From an uncultured Flavobacteriaceae bacterium (GTDB lineage Bacteria; Bacteroidota; Bacteroidia; Flavobacteriales; Flavobacteriaceae), in assembly GCA_947502635.1 (NCBI GenBank), contig CANNAN010000004.1, positions 372,001 through 436,000 of the forward strand: a DNA stretch of 64,000 bases, given 5' to 3'. The position numbers were made by a program, and so were the translations under genes. Positions 51,749 to 60,949 of this stretch are shown one piece after another (within the stretch, counting starts at the first letter, position 1; each line of letters starts with the position of its first letter). The notes under the pieces were generated by a model. It was not told where the DNA came from and made no database searches. It saw only the letters and a program-made list of their open reading frames with translations.

Positions 51749-52300
51749 ATGGATGATTTCGAAAAATACATAAAAGAAAACAAAGCACTTTTTGATGTAC
51801 ATAAAGCAGATAAAAGTAAACTTTGGGCAAATATTGAATCTGGATTAAATAAACCAGAATCCAAAACGAAGACTGTTAAACTATGGAGCCATGTTATATT
51901 CAAAGTTGCTGCTACCATAGTGATAGCCTTAGGTTTATTTTCGCTAGTTAACATACTAATAGTTGGTCAAGCTAATAAAAATACCCAAAACAACTTGGCA
52001 TTACAAGAGTTAAATGATATTGATTCTCATTATAAAGGCTTAGTCGCTTATCAAGTTAAACTCGTAAATAAAAGCACACAATTATCATCTGAAGAGAAAA
52101 AAGAATTTTTATCCTTCATGGATGAGTTAGATATTGAATATGGATTATTAAAAGTAGAGCTTCAAAAAAATGTTGATAATGAACGGGTTTTGGAGGCTAT
52201 TGTAATTAATTATAAAAAGAGAATTGAATTAATAGAGAACTTATTAAGGCAAATTAATAGTTCTAAAAAAATGGACAATGATGATGTATATACTTTATAA
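51749..52300 (+). CDS. Putative anti-sigma factor
   Basis: The 183-residue protein has an N-terminal cytoplasmic segment (about 1-50, DDFEKYIKENKALFDVHKAD), one membrane helix (about 52-72, KVAATIVIALGLFSLVNILIV) and a periplasmic helical part to the end. Its place immediately after an ECF sigma gene and its topology fit an anti-sigma, although the zinc-binding HxxxCxxC of the ZAS type is absent. It overlaps the next gene by 23 bp, suggesting translational coupling. Confidence 0.75.
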   Translation: MDDFEKYIKENKALFDVHKADKSKLWANIESGLNKPESKTKTVKLWSHVIFKVAATIVIALGLFSLVNILIVGQANKNTQNNLALQELNDIDSHYKGLVAYQVKLVNKSTQLSSEEKKEFLSFMDELDIEYGLLKVELQKNVDNERVLEAIVINYKKRIELIENLLRQINSSKKMDNDDVYTL

Positions 52301-53366
52301 AAAAATAATTCCAATCGCTTTACTGCTACTAAGCTTATCTATACATTCACAAGAAGTTTTGACAAAAACTATTGAAGAAATGTACAAAATGACTAATGCT
52401 GGGGAGCTACATTTAGATAATAAATATGGTAACATAACTATTAATGGTTGGGAAAAAAACAATATCTCTATAAAAATAGATATCAAAGTAACCAATAAGA
52501 AAAAAGAAAATGCAAAAACCCTTCTAAATCGTATTGTCGCAAAAACTAAAACTGCTAATGATTTTGTAAGTATTACTTCTGAGATTTCGGAAAAGAATAC
52601 CAGTCTTTTTTCCAGATATTTTAATAAGGTAAACCCTTTTGAATTTGATAAAAGTAATGTTGAAATTAACTATACTATTCATTTGCCTATAAATGCAGAA
52701 ATTAACATCACAAATAAATTTGGTGATGTTATTATTGACAATTGGACAGGACGATTAAAAGCTAATATAGAGCATGGTGATTTATGGATTAATGACGCTA
52801 TTACTAATGCCAGAATAGATATGAAGTTTGGTAAATTAAGAGGCAAGTCTATTACTTATGGAACTATTAGTTTAAAAAACGGTGCCGTAGATATTGAATC
52901 TTCTAACAGATTATTACTAAAAACTAGTGGAACAAAAATTGAAATTGAAACGATTACCGATTTAGAACTTATTTCAAGTAAGGATGAAATAATCATTCAA
53001 AATGTTAAAAAAATACATGGTGAATTAAATTTTTCTAATGCTCAAATAGATCATGTTGAAGAAAAAATTAATCTTAATATGAAAGTTGCAGAATTACGCG
53101 TCTATAAAGTAGATCAGCCTGATGCTTCTGTTTCTATAAATCAAGAATCATCAGATATTAATATCAATATTACTGGTTTGTCTTTTATGTTTAATGCCAA
53201 ACTAGAACAAGGTTTATTAAGGCTACCAAAAACATTTTATAATATTGAAAATAATGTTATTGATAAAAGTAAAAGAATACGAGAGATTAATGGCGCTTAC
53301 GGAAAAAACACCAATGGTATCTTCACATTTATGGGAAGAAAGGGTGTTATTGTTTTAAAAGAATAA
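52278..53366 (+). CDS. DUF4097-like exported beta-repeat protein
   Basis: The 362-residue product has a signal peptide (about 1-24) and a repetitive strand-rich body with LHLDNKYGNITINGWEKNNISI, INITNKFGDVIIDNWTGRLKANIEHGDLWI and GAVDIESSNRLLLKTS, the pattern of DUF4097/adhesin-like beta solenoids. Its role is unknown, though members are often found near ECF sigma factors. The start is one of three consecutive Met codons at 52278-52286. It overlaps the anti-sigma gene. Confidence 0.78.
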   Translation: MMMYILYKKIIPIALLLLSLSIHSQEVLTKTIEEMYKMTNAGELHLDNKYGNITINGWEKNNISIKIDIKVTNKKKENAKTLLNRIVAKTKTANDFVSITSEISEKNTSLFSRYFNKVNPFEFDKSNVEINYTIHLPINAEINITNKFGDVIIDNWTGRLKANIEHGDLWINDAITNARIDMKFGKLRGKSITYGTISLKNGAVDIESSNRLLLKTSGTKIEIETITDLELISSKDEIIIQNVKKIHGELNFSNAQIDHVEEKINLNMKVAELRVYKVDQPDASVSINQESSDININITGLSFMFNAKLEQGLLRLPKTFYNIENNVIDKSKRIREINGAYGKNTNGIFTFMGRKGVIVLKE

Positions 53367-53472
53367 AAATTTCTGCCTCAAAAAATTGGACAATTTAAAA
53401 AAAATAAAAACATTTAAGATGCAACCATTTATAATTTGTAGTGTCTATATATATAAACCTAAATTAATAACC

Positions 53473-54141
53473 ATGAAACACACGTGTGCTTTTCTTTTAT
53501 TACTTCTATTTGCCTTACAAAGTAACTTAAACGCTCAGGAGGCCGATGGAGATTATATTGAATTTAATGATCGTAGGAACGCCGTACATGGGGTTTATTT
53601 GGGCTTGGGGTTTGGTTATGGGACTATTGACAAAGCTGAAACATATACGTCTAGTTTTAAAGTAGCCTATGTTGCAAATCAACAATTTGAAATCGGTTTT
53701 ATTGCTGTTGGTTTTTATTCAGATACTAATATATCTGGATTAAATAATATTAAAGATTTAGCGGGTCTTTATGGAGGTTTGCACTTTGAGCCCATATTGT
53801 TTAGTAAATCTAAAGTGAACCTCTCATTTCCTTTACTTATTGGAGGTGGTGCAGTAGCACTAATAGATGACAATAGTGAGGACGGAGACGTGGTTATTGT
53901 AAATAAAAATGATTGGAAACATGTTTTCGTTGTAGAACCTGGTATTAATGTACTTTATAATATAAATAGATATATACAATTAGAAGCTGGAGTAAAATAT
54001 AGATTATCCAGTAAAATTAATTTTAATCCTGAATACGGTTTAAAGAGAATAAATGGTGTTTCGGTTGGAATGGGAGTTAAAATAGGTGTGTTCAACATGG
54101 GGAGAAATCGCTATAAAAAAAATATAAAAGATGACATTTAA
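53473..54141 (+). CDS. Outer-membrane beta-barrel protein, putative
   Basis: I place the start at 53473 (MKHTCAFLLLLLFALQ), which gives a proper signal peptide and 222 residues; an in-frame ATG at 53386 would add 29 residues. The mature part has alternating strands (VYLGLGFGYGTIDK, FEIGFIAVGFYSDT, LEAGVKYRLSSKINF, VGMGVKIGVFNM) that fit a small 8-stranded barrel. It is in the sigma operon between the DUF4097-like and DUF2807-like genes. Confidence 0.78.
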   Translation: MKHTCAFLLLLLFALQSNLNAQEADGDYIEFNDRRNAVHGVYLGLGFGYGTIDKAETYTSSFKVAYVANQQFEIGFIAVGFYSDTNISGLNNIKDLAGLYGGLHFEPILFSKSKVNLSFPLLIGGGAVALIDDNSEDGDVVIVNKNDWKHVFVVEPGINVLYNINRYIQLEAGVKYRLSSKINFNPEYGLKRINGVSVGMGVKIGVFNMGRNRYKKNIKDDI

Positions 54142-54292
54142 GAAAAAAACAAACAGTAAGAATACACAATATGTGCATTCAAAAAACAACAAAGTTTATC
54201 TGAAAATTGATAACGAAACGAATGAATGGTACCCAATTAACTTTCAATGGATTCCTATCATAGAGCTTAACAAAAATCTGAATCAACAATAA
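54131..54292 (+). CDS. Small ORF (53 residues) at the end of the barrel gene
   Basis: An ATG at 54131 overlaps the last 11 bp of the barrel gene in another frame and reads to TAA at 54290-54292. The product is basic at the N-terminus (MTFKKKTNSKNTQYVHSKN) and then has NEWYPINFQWIPIIELN, a possible beta hairpin. No signal peptide is visible. The position with start-stop overlap within an operon favours translation, but I recognise no family, so it stays tentative. Confidence 0.4.
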   Translation: MTFKKKTNSKNTQYVHSKNNKVYLKIDNETNEWYPINFQWIPIIELNKNLNQQ

Positions 54293-54305
54293 CATAAATT
54301 AAGTC

Positions 54306-54360
<55 letters not shown>

Positions 54361-54362
54361 CA

Positions 54363-55088
54363 ATGAAAACGAACAGATCATATTTAGCATTAGTGCTATT
54401 AAGCCTTATTTTATCATCATGCAGTGATGACCTCCTTACAAAGGCAAAAGAACGCGTAACATCTAGGGATGTAGATATTACCAATTACTCTTCTGTAGAA
54501 GTATCTAACGATTTTATAGCTTATATCACATTTTCTGATACCGAAGAATCCATTAAAATAGAAGCAAATGATAATTTGCATGACTATATTATTGCTACTA
54601 AAAAAAACAATGAGCTCCAGATACGCCTTAAAAACAATCTAAAAATTAAAGGTAAACGAACATTAAATGTCTACATTACTACAAAACCTATTAAGAGCTT
54701 TACTGCGGTTGATGATTCTCAAATTTATTTAGAAAACACTTTAGCTGAAGATCATGTGAAAATAAAAGTAACCTCAGATAGTTTTTTTACTGGTAGAGTT
54801 GATGTTGATTACTTGGAGCTTACAGCTGCTGCTGATGCTCATGTAGATTTATTGGGCTCTGTAAATACTTTAAATGCAAATCTTTCAGCAGATACAAAAC
54901 TTTCGGGTTACGATCTAAAAATTGAAGATCTAAAAATGAAAATGTCATCAGATTGTCAAGCCAGCGTAACGATAACAAAAACCATAGATATCGATGCCAT
55001 AGCAAACTGCACATTACGTTACAAAGGCAATGCTACTATTATCCATAAAAATTTGAAAGCAGATTCTAAAGTCATTAAAATCAAATAA
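54363..55088 (+). CDS. DUF2807-like (GIN domain) lipoprotein
   Basis: The 241-residue protein has a lipobox LSSC (Cys about 20) and a strand-rich body with FSDTEESIKIEANDNLHDYIIATKKNNELQIRLK and VDYLELTAAADAHVDLLG, as in DUF2807 (the GIN/auto-transporter-adhesin head domain). It should be an envelope or surface protein. It is the last gene of the sigma operon; the start codon directly follows the TCAA repeat, so its production may vary among cells. The product ends in VIKIK, and a long hairpin element begins 14 bp after its stop. Confidence 0.85.
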   Translation: MKTNRSYLALVLLSLILSSCSDDLLTKAKERVTSRDVDITNYSSVEVSNDFIAYITFSDTEESIKIEANDNLHDYIIATKKNNELQIRLKNNLKIKGKRTLNVYITTKPIKSFTAVDDSQIYLENTLAEDHVKIKVTSDSFFTGRVDVDYLELTAAADAHVDLLGSVNTLNANLSADTKLSGYDLKIEDLKMKMSSDCQASVTITKTIDIDAIANCTLRYKGNATIIHKNLKADSKVIKIK

Positions 55089-55101
55089 ACATATTACTAC
55101 T

Positions 55102-55240
55102 TTACCCGTTGTTCATTAAAAGTGAAATCTATTAATATGGTTTTTGGCTGGTTGGTTCTAGCTCTTAACAAATTTTGGGTTAATGCTTTAAGAACCGACA
55201 CGTTTTTTGGTTTATAGATTTCAAAATGTGCAACGGGTTA
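55102..55240 (-). repeat. Stop-anchored imperfect hairpin element, copy 2
   Basis: Read on the minus strand it begins TAACCCGTTG at the stop of the EamA gene at 55238. ACCCGTTG (55104-55111) pairs with CAACGGGT (55231-55238), TGAAATCTAT (55123-55132) with ATAGATTTCA (55214-55223), and GGTTCT with AGAACC farther in, up to a loop near AAATTTTGG. It shares arm wording with copy 1 at 29188 (TAACCCGT..TGCAC..GAAA.TCTAT). It lies between convergent genes and could also serve as their terminator. Confidence 0.55.
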
Positions 55241-56080
55241 TTTTTGTTTTCCTTTATACAAGATATTCAAAACTAACCCTCCAATAATTAATGCAATCCC
55301 CAATAAACTCCAAAATGTATAAACTTCACTAAAAATAAAGACACCAAACAGAACAGTGTAAATCACTTCTAAATATTTAAGTGGAGCTACTTGGTTGGTG
55401 GTTGCAACCTGAAAAGCTTTCGTCATATATAGCTGTCCAAAATATCCAAAAACGCCTAACCCTAATAATAGGACCCATTCTATACCTACTGGGGTTATCC
55501 AGTTATTTATAGATAAGACTCCTCCCATTATGGTTGAAATTATCATAAAATAATTGACAACCACAACTGGGTGGTCATCTTTTCCTATTTTACTAATAGT
55601 TATATAAACTAATCCACTAAAAATAGCAGAAATAAAAGCAAATAATAGTCCGTAGCTATTTAATTCTGTATCAAAACCTTTTAAAACCAAAACACCTATA
55701 AACGCTATGGCAAAAAAGAACCATTGCCATATTTTCACCTTTTCCTTTAATAAGAATACAGCAAAAATGGCTGCAAAAACAGGTGCCATATATCGTAAAG
55801 AAACAGCTGTACCTATAGGTAAATATTTGGTAGACATAAAAAAGAAAGTCATCGAAGTAACTCCAACAAGTCCTCTAATAACCAGAAGCTTTTTTTTGTT
55901 CCCTAAAAAAGGAATTTTATTTTTAAGCAGAAAAGTAAACGTAAAAACCAGAGAGCTAATCGATCTAAAAAAAACAATTTCGTAAGCATTAATATGTAGC
56001 AACTGTTTTACAATAGCATTCATACAAGCAAACGCTAACGTACTAATTAGCATAAACTTTATAGCGCTCCTAATTTCCAA
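55238..56080 (-). CDS. EamA/DMT family transporter
   Basis: The 280-residue inner-membrane protein has ten predicted helices in two EamA repeats, opening with FMLISTLAFACMNAIVKQLLHINAYEIVFFRS and with the second-repeat start GLLFAFISAIFSGLVYITISKIG. It is probably an exporter of an amino acid or other metabolite. Its start overlaps the end of the EamA gene at 56070 by 11 bp, so the two are translated together; they may form a pair or act separately. Confidence 0.88.
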   Translation of the reverse strand: MEIRSAIKFMLISTLAFACMNAIVKQLLHINAYEIVFFRSISSLVFTFTFLLKNKIPFLGNKKKLLVIRGLVGVTSMTFFFMSTKYLPIGTAVSLRYMAPVFAAIFAVFLLKEKVKIWQWFFFAIAFIGVLVLKGFDTELNSYGLLFAFISAIFSGLVYITISKIGKDDHPVVVVNYFMIISTIMGGVLSINNWITPVGIEWVLLLGLGVFGYFGQLYMTKAFQVATTNQVAPLKYLEVIYTVLFGVFIFSEVYTFWSLLGIALIIGGLVLNILYKGKQK

Positions 56081-56984
56081 TAGTTTTCGTTTTTATCTTT
56101 TTTCGAGATGTAATAAAGAAAACACCTGTTAAAAGGATACACGCAGCAATAATAGTTTGAACTGTAATGGCTTCATCAAGAACGTACCAACCTAATATTA
56201 TGGCAACAATAGGGTTTACATAAGCTGATGTAGAAGCCTTTTCTGTAGAAACCATTTTAAGTAAATAATTAAACGCTGTAAAAGCAATAACGCCTCCAAA
56301 CACAATTAATAAAATTAAACTCCACTGTACTTTTAGACTCCAATCTATAGGAGATATCCAGTTTTCATTTAAAAGCAAGCTTATTAGTATTAAAAGCACA
56401 CCAGCAATACTCATTTGGTATGCTGTACTAACAAAAAAGTTTGGTGGTAAATCTGCTTTAGCGACAAATACACTTCCATAACTCCAAGCCAAAACACAGG
56501 TAAAGACCATAAACATGCCCAATAAACTTTCATCATTGGTAATGAGCTCTTTTTGACTTACCAAAAGATACATTCCAACAACACCAAATGCGACACCTAT
56601 TAAGGATTTAGGTTGCATCTTTTTACCATCTATAAGCCGCATTAATAATAATACAAAAAGTGGCTGAGTTGAAGCTTCTAGAGCTGCAAAGCCACTATCC
56701 AAATATTTTAGAGCCCAAACAAAAACGCCATTACCGTATACTAAAAATAAAAAACCTGCAATAGTACAATTAATAAATTGCTTTCTACTAATTGATAATC
56801 TAAGTTTCATGAACTTAGCAATTATGAATATAATAGCTCCTGCCATGATAAAACGGATGGCAGCCAAAAAGAATGGAGGTAATTCTGTTACAGCTATTTT
56901 ATTGAGCAGATAGGTAGATCCCCAAATGACATAAATAGCAAAAAACGCTAAAATAATAAGAATCGTTTTTCGCGATATGCTCAT
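56070..56984 (-). CDS. EamA/DMT family transporter
   Basis: This 304-residue protein also has ten helices with the two-repeat EamA pattern (ILAFFAIYVIWGSTYLLNKIAV, SLLGMFMVFTCVLAWSYGSVFVAK, FNYLLKMVSTEKASTSAYVNPIVAIILGWYVLDE). It resembles the RhaT/YdcZ-type cluster more closely than its neighbour and is not a close copy of it. It is the first gene of the two-gene operon. The substrate is unknown. Confidence 0.9.
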   Translation of the reverse strand: MSISRKTILIILAFFAIYVIWGSTYLLNKIAVTELPPFFLAAIRFIMAGAIIFIIAKFMKLRLSISRKQFINCTIAGFLFLVYGNGVFVWALKYLDSGFAALEASTQPLFVLLLMRLIDGKKMQPKSLIGVAFGVVGMYLLVSQKELITNDESLLGMFMVFTCVLAWSYGSVFVAKADLPPNFFVSTAYQMSIAGVLLILISLLLNENWISPIDWSLKVQWSLILLIVFGGVIAFTAFNYLLKMVSTEKASTSAYVNPIVAIILGWYVLDEAITVQTIIAACILLTGVFFITSRKKIKTKTIGN

Positions 56985-57053
56985 TTATGCTTGTAATTAG
57001 TAATAAATAAGATTACTGAAATACTTATTCAGAAAATTTTATAAAAAAACGTA

Positions 57054-57506
57054 CTAAATCTTTTTCACTCGAACCGCGTTCATTCCTTTTTGACCACGTT
57101 CTAACTCATAAGTAACTTTATCATTTTCTTCAATAGGTTCAAGTAATCCACTAACGTGTACGAAATATTTTTCTTGATTGACGCTGTCAATTATAAAACC
57201 AAAACCTTTTGAGTGATCAAAGAAAGAGACCTTACCTTCTTTGTTTGCTGGTTCTTCTTCTTCCCTATCTTCTTTTTTAGGAATTCCTAACTCAATACTC
57301 TCAGCTTCAACTTTTTCGCGCATTGCTGGATCTGGAGGTGTATCTGTTAAGTTTCCATTAAAGTCTACATAAGCAAATTGAATCCCTTGAGGGTTTTCTT
57401 TAGCTTCAGCTTTGCGAGCTTCTTTCTTTTTTTGCTTTTCTTCTCTTTTCTTTAAGCGTTTTTTTTCTTTTTCAATTTTATTAAAAGTTACTTGAGATTT
57501 TGCCAT
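57054..57506 (-). CDS. Cold-shock-domain protein with charged N-terminal extension
   Basis: The 150-residue protein has a C-terminal cold-shock domain (about 85-150; KGFGFI and YFVHV carry RNP1 and RNP2) after a long Lys/Glu/Arg-rich extension (about 1-50) with repeated KKK..EEKQKKKEARKAE. The extension should be a helix and adds RNA-binding or assembly capacity. Such two-part CSD proteins are common in Bacteroidota. A TATCTTTG -7 element and a perfect 16-bp palindrome lie upstream (57533-57555). Confidence 0.9.
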   Translation of the reverse strand: MAKSQVTFNKIEKEKKRLKKREEKQKKKEARKAEAKENPQGIQFAYVDFNGNLTDTPPDPAMREKVEAESIELGIPKKEDREEEEPANKEGKVSFFDHSKGFGFIIDSVNQEKYFVHVSGLLEPIEENDKVTYELERGQKGMNAVRVKKI

Positions 57507-57532
57507 AGTTTATAGTACTGTGCTTGTTTAAT

Positions 57533-57555
57533 GTGAATAATTATTCACAAAGATA
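57533..57555 (-). promoter_or_regulatory. Promoter and leader palindrome of the CSD gene
   Basis: The minus strand has TATCTTTG at 57548-57555 (exact -7 element), immediately followed by the perfect palindrome GTGAATAATTATTCAC (57533-57548), which would be at the very start of the mRNA, 26 bp before the ATG. It could be an operator or a cold-sensitive RNA element. Confidence 0.6.
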
Positions 57556-57760
57556 CGCCTTATTTTGAGTATGTTATAATAGAACGCGTTTAAACTTTTT
57601 CCATTTATTGAAAAATGGCTGAAATTCACCTGTTTATCGTTACTTTTTTATGCGTAACGCTATATGACTTTCTAAAATATCTCTTCGAAACAGATTTGAA
57701 ATGACTCTCTGTTAAGTATAAAAGAATTCTTAATAGCGAAGCAAAATAATATAAGAGCTT

Positions 57761-59314
57761 CTAATCTTCTGGCGGATACCCATGAATAGCTTCAAAAACT
57801 TCATCAAAATTTGAGCGTAAATAAGCATTTAGTTTTTTCCTATAGTCCCCTTTTAGCCATTCTACAAAATTAAAAGTACTCTTACTTATACACTTTGTAT
57901 AGCGTTGTATCCTAAAATCGATATCGTCCCCTAGCATTTTTGCTAAGCCTAGGGCATCATAGACATCTTCGCTGTTTTCAATACAAATTTTTGCGTGTTG
58001 TTCTATAGAACGTTCTAAAACAACTTTTGAAGATTCACCGTTTCTAATAGATTCTATATAAACTCTTTGTATGTCGAAGTAAACTTCTTTAGATTTAGAA
58101 AATTCTTTACGCAACTCATCTGGCATTTCATACCTAAAATTGCTTTCTAATTCTTCATCACTTAAAATAGCATCCAAATAATAATTTGGTGATTTAAAAA
58201 TGCGTTGCCAGTCTAAATTATCTCCCCAAGGACCAAATCGATGAAAATTATTTCCTAAATCAATAACACTAAATTTACTCTTATCTTTTAAAATACGAGA
58301 CCCACGACCTATCATTTGATAATAAAGCGTTAATGATTTAGTGGCTCTATTTAAAATAATACTATCAACCGTTGGTTCATCAAAACCCGTAGTTAAGATA
58401 CTTACCGAAGTTAAAATAGCGTCAGGAGTCTTTTTAAACCATTGTAAAATAAGGGCACGCTCTTTTTTAGTATTCGTATTATCTAAATGAGCTACAGGGT
58501 ACCCTGCTCTTCTAAAAGTATCATAAACATGTAACGAAGTGTTAATTCCATTATTAAAAATCAATGTTTTTTTACCTTTACAACGCTCTTCATAAGCTTG
58601 TAAAAGCTTGCTAAGCATATCATTATCTGTATATAAATCTTCAGAAGATTTCACAGTATAATCCCCATTAGCTCCAACAACTAAAGAAGTTAACCCCACA
58701 TTATAAGAAAACATTTCTGCACGGGCTAAAAACCCATTTTCAATTAAGGACTCAATACTTTCACCAACAATTAATTCATCATAATTGTCAGTCATTGGCA
58801 ATTCTATACTAGAACTTAAAGGTGTTGCTGTTACTCCTAAAATAAAGGCTTGACTAAAAAATTTGAAAAGTTTTGTAAATGAATTATAATGAGCTTCATC
58901 AATAATCACCAAACCAATATCAGAGATATCCAATTTATCGTCTTGTAATCTATTATTTAAAGTCTCAACCATCGCTACAAAACAGCTATAATCCGCTTGA
59001 TCACTTAAATCGGCTTTACTGTCAACCACTTTATTCTTTACTCCAAATTCTGTAAGTACGTTAGATGTCTGCTTACATAATTCGATACGGTGGGTCATTA
59101 CCAATACCTTTTTTTTATGAGTTTTAAGATATTGTCTAACAATTTCAGAAAAAATAACTGTTTTTCCTCCTCCAGTTGGTAGTTGATATAATAAATGATA
59201 ATCATTAGGCGATTCATCAAAGCTCTTAAAAATTTTATCAATAGCTCCTTTTTGGTAGCTATACAAGTCTTTACCAGCTTTTCTTTCTTCTAATTCTGTT
59301 ATTGAAACGGACAT
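57761..59314 (-). CDS. Superfamily 2 DEAH helicase, RadD-like
   Basis: The 517-residue protein has the SF2 helicase core: motif I LPTGGGKT (about 46-53), motif Ia VMTHRIEL, motif II IIDEAHYN, motif III TATPLSS and motif VI MIGRGSR (about 335). Opening DLYSYQKGAIDKIF is typical of the RadD/YejH-type DNA repair helicases. The C-terminal 120 residues have no known domain. It should act on branched DNA in repair or mismatch handling (family knowledge). A TATTTTTG -7 element lies upstream at 59333-59340 (minus strand). Confidence 0.85.
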   Translation of the reverse strand: MSVSITELEERKAGKDLYSYQKGAIDKIFKSFDESPNDYHLLYQLPTGGGKTVIFSEIVRQYLKTHKKKVLVMTHRIELCKQTSNVLTEFGVKNKVVDSKADLSDQADYSCFVAMVETLNNRLQDDKLDISDIGLVIIDEAHYNSFTKLFKFFSQAFILGVTATPLSSSIELPMTDNYDELIVGESIESLIENGFLARAEMFSYNVGLTSLVVGANGDYTVKSSEDLYTDNDMLSKLLQAYEERCKGKKTLIFNNGINTSLHVYDTFRRAGYPVAHLDNTNTKKERALILQWFKKTPDAILTSVSILTTGFDEPTVDSIILNRATKSLTLYYQMIGRGSRILKDKSKFSVIDLGNNFHRFGPWGDNLDWQRIFKSPNYYLDAILSDEELESNFRYEMPDELRKEFSKSKEVYFDIQRVYIESIRNGESSKVVLERSIEQHAKICIENSEDVYDALGLAKMLGDDIDFRIQRYTKCISKSTFNFVEWLKGDYRKKLNAYLRSNFDEVFEAIHGYPPED

Positions 59315-59501
59315 CCCTATAATTTTATGACGTGCAAAAATAACACCTTTGTAGGGTTTATGACGAATATTTATTGTGAAAATTGTAAATGATTATTTTC
59401 CTCTACTGAAAATGAATAAGTTAAGCTACAATTAAACTTATTTACTTTTTTTAAGTCATAATTAAAAGTAAACAAAAGAATACTCAATAACTTCAGACTT
59501 T

Positions 59502-60812
59502 ATGATTCGTTATATATTTATCTGCCTATTTATAATATTATTTTTTTCCTGCGATAATAATTCCATAGAAATTGTTAATGATAATGAAGAAGATATAGAA
59601 AGTCTGAAAAGCACAGCGCCTAATATTTTATTTATCATTGCAGATGATATGGGGTTAGATGCTTCTCCTGGTTATAACATAGGCCATGTTAAACCTAATA
59701 TGCCCAACTTACAAAGTTTGATAAACTCAGGAATTAAATTCACAAACTTATGGTCTAATCCAACATGCTCTCCAACAAGAGCTACTATTTTAACAGGGAA
59801 ATATGGGTTTAAAACAGGAGTGCTTGATCCTGGTGATATATTATCTACTTCCGAAATATCTTTGCAACGCTATATAGATACAAATACTAGTAAGTCGTAT
59901 AATCATGCCGTTATTGGCAAATGGCACTTATCAAATAACAAAAATCATCCTAACGATATGGGAATAAATCATTTTGCGGGCCTGTTAGGTGGTGGCGTAC
60001 AATCATATTGGAATTGGAATCTGACAATAAATGGCGTTACAACAAAATCAACAGAATACACAACTACTAAGTTTACAGATCTGGCTATTAATTGGGTTGC
60101 AGAACAAACAACACCCTGGTTTTTGTGGTTAGCTTACAATGCACCACATACACCATTTCACCTCCCTCCAAACGATTTACATTCGCAAGAGGCATTACCT
60201 TCAGATCAAGCAAGTATAGATAGTAACCCACTACCCTACTACATGGCTGCTTTAGAAGCTTTGGATAGTGAAATGGGTAGACTAATCAACTCAATGACTA
60301 AAGAACAGCAAGAAAACACCGTTATTATTTTTATGGGAGACAATGGCACTCCAAATCAAGTTGTTCAAGTACACCCCTCTACAAGAGCTAAAGGCAGTGT
60401 GTACCAAGGTGGCGTTAATGTGCCATTGATTATCTCTGGCAAAAATGTTACACGTATAAATGAAACAGAAGATGCCCTTATAAATACTACAGATATCTTC
60501 ACAACAATAGCAAATATTGCAGGAGTATCAACTACAGAAATTCATGATAGTAAGAGTTTTAAAGAGTTACTCTCAAATACGAACAACGTTACTAAAAGAG
60601 ATTATGTATATACCGAAAATGAAAACACCTCTATAAGAAATGCCACTCACAAATACATTTATTTTGATAACGGATCTGAAGCCTTATACAATTTAAATGA
60701 CAACCCATTAGAAAACCCAAACCTTCTAAATCCAAATCAATTCCCCTTAAGCAGTAACGAAAGCGCCACAAAAGATGAATTAGTTAATAAATTATCTGAG
60801 ATCATGAATTAA
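59502..60812 (+). CDS. Sulfatase (type I, Cys-type formylglycine) lipoprotein
   Basis: The 436-residue protein has a lipobox FFSC (Cys about 16) and a sulfatase domain from about residue 38 (NILFIIADDMGLD). The formylglycine motif is CSPTRA (Cys about 89), Cys-type, so a maturase encoded elsewhere is needed. Other signatures are GKWHLS, APHTPFHLP and FMGDNGTP. It should desulfate a polysaccharide or lipid in the envelope. Specificity cannot be told by eye. It precedes an S9 peptidase on the same strand and may be expressed with it. Confidence 0.92.
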   Translation: MIRYIFICLFIILFFSCDNNSIEIVNDNEEDIESLKSTAPNILFIIADDMGLDASPGYNIGHVKPNMPNLQSLINSGIKFTNLWSNPTCSPTRATILTGKYGFKTGVLDPGDILSTSEISLQRYIDTNTSKSYNHAVIGKWHLSNNKNHPNDMGINHFAGLLGGGVQSYWNWNLTINGVTTKSTEYTTTKFTDLAINWVAEQTTPWFLWLAYNAPHTPFHLPPNDLHSQEALPSDQASIDSNPLPYYMAALEALDSEMGRLINSMTKEQQENTVIIFMGDNGTPNQVVQVHPSTRAKGSVYQGGVNVPLIISGKNVTRINETEDALINTTDIFTTIANIAGVSTTEIHDSKSFKELLSNTNNVTKRDYVYTENENTSIRNATHKYIYFDNGSEALYNLNDNPLENPNLLNPNQFPLSSNESATKDELVNKLSEIMN

Positions 60813-60949
60813 CATTTTATTAATATAAAATGTTAATTTTTAATGAGTTTGTAACAAAATTTATTTTTTTTATACTAACTAAAATATTAATACATTACAG
60901 TATAACAATTATATTTTTAATACATAATTCTTTAATTCACATTAATCAA

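Noticed and set aside
60830-60949. N-terminal extension of the S9 peptidase frame
   Set aside because: A clear signal peptide begins at 60950, so the upstream part is likely untranslated leader.
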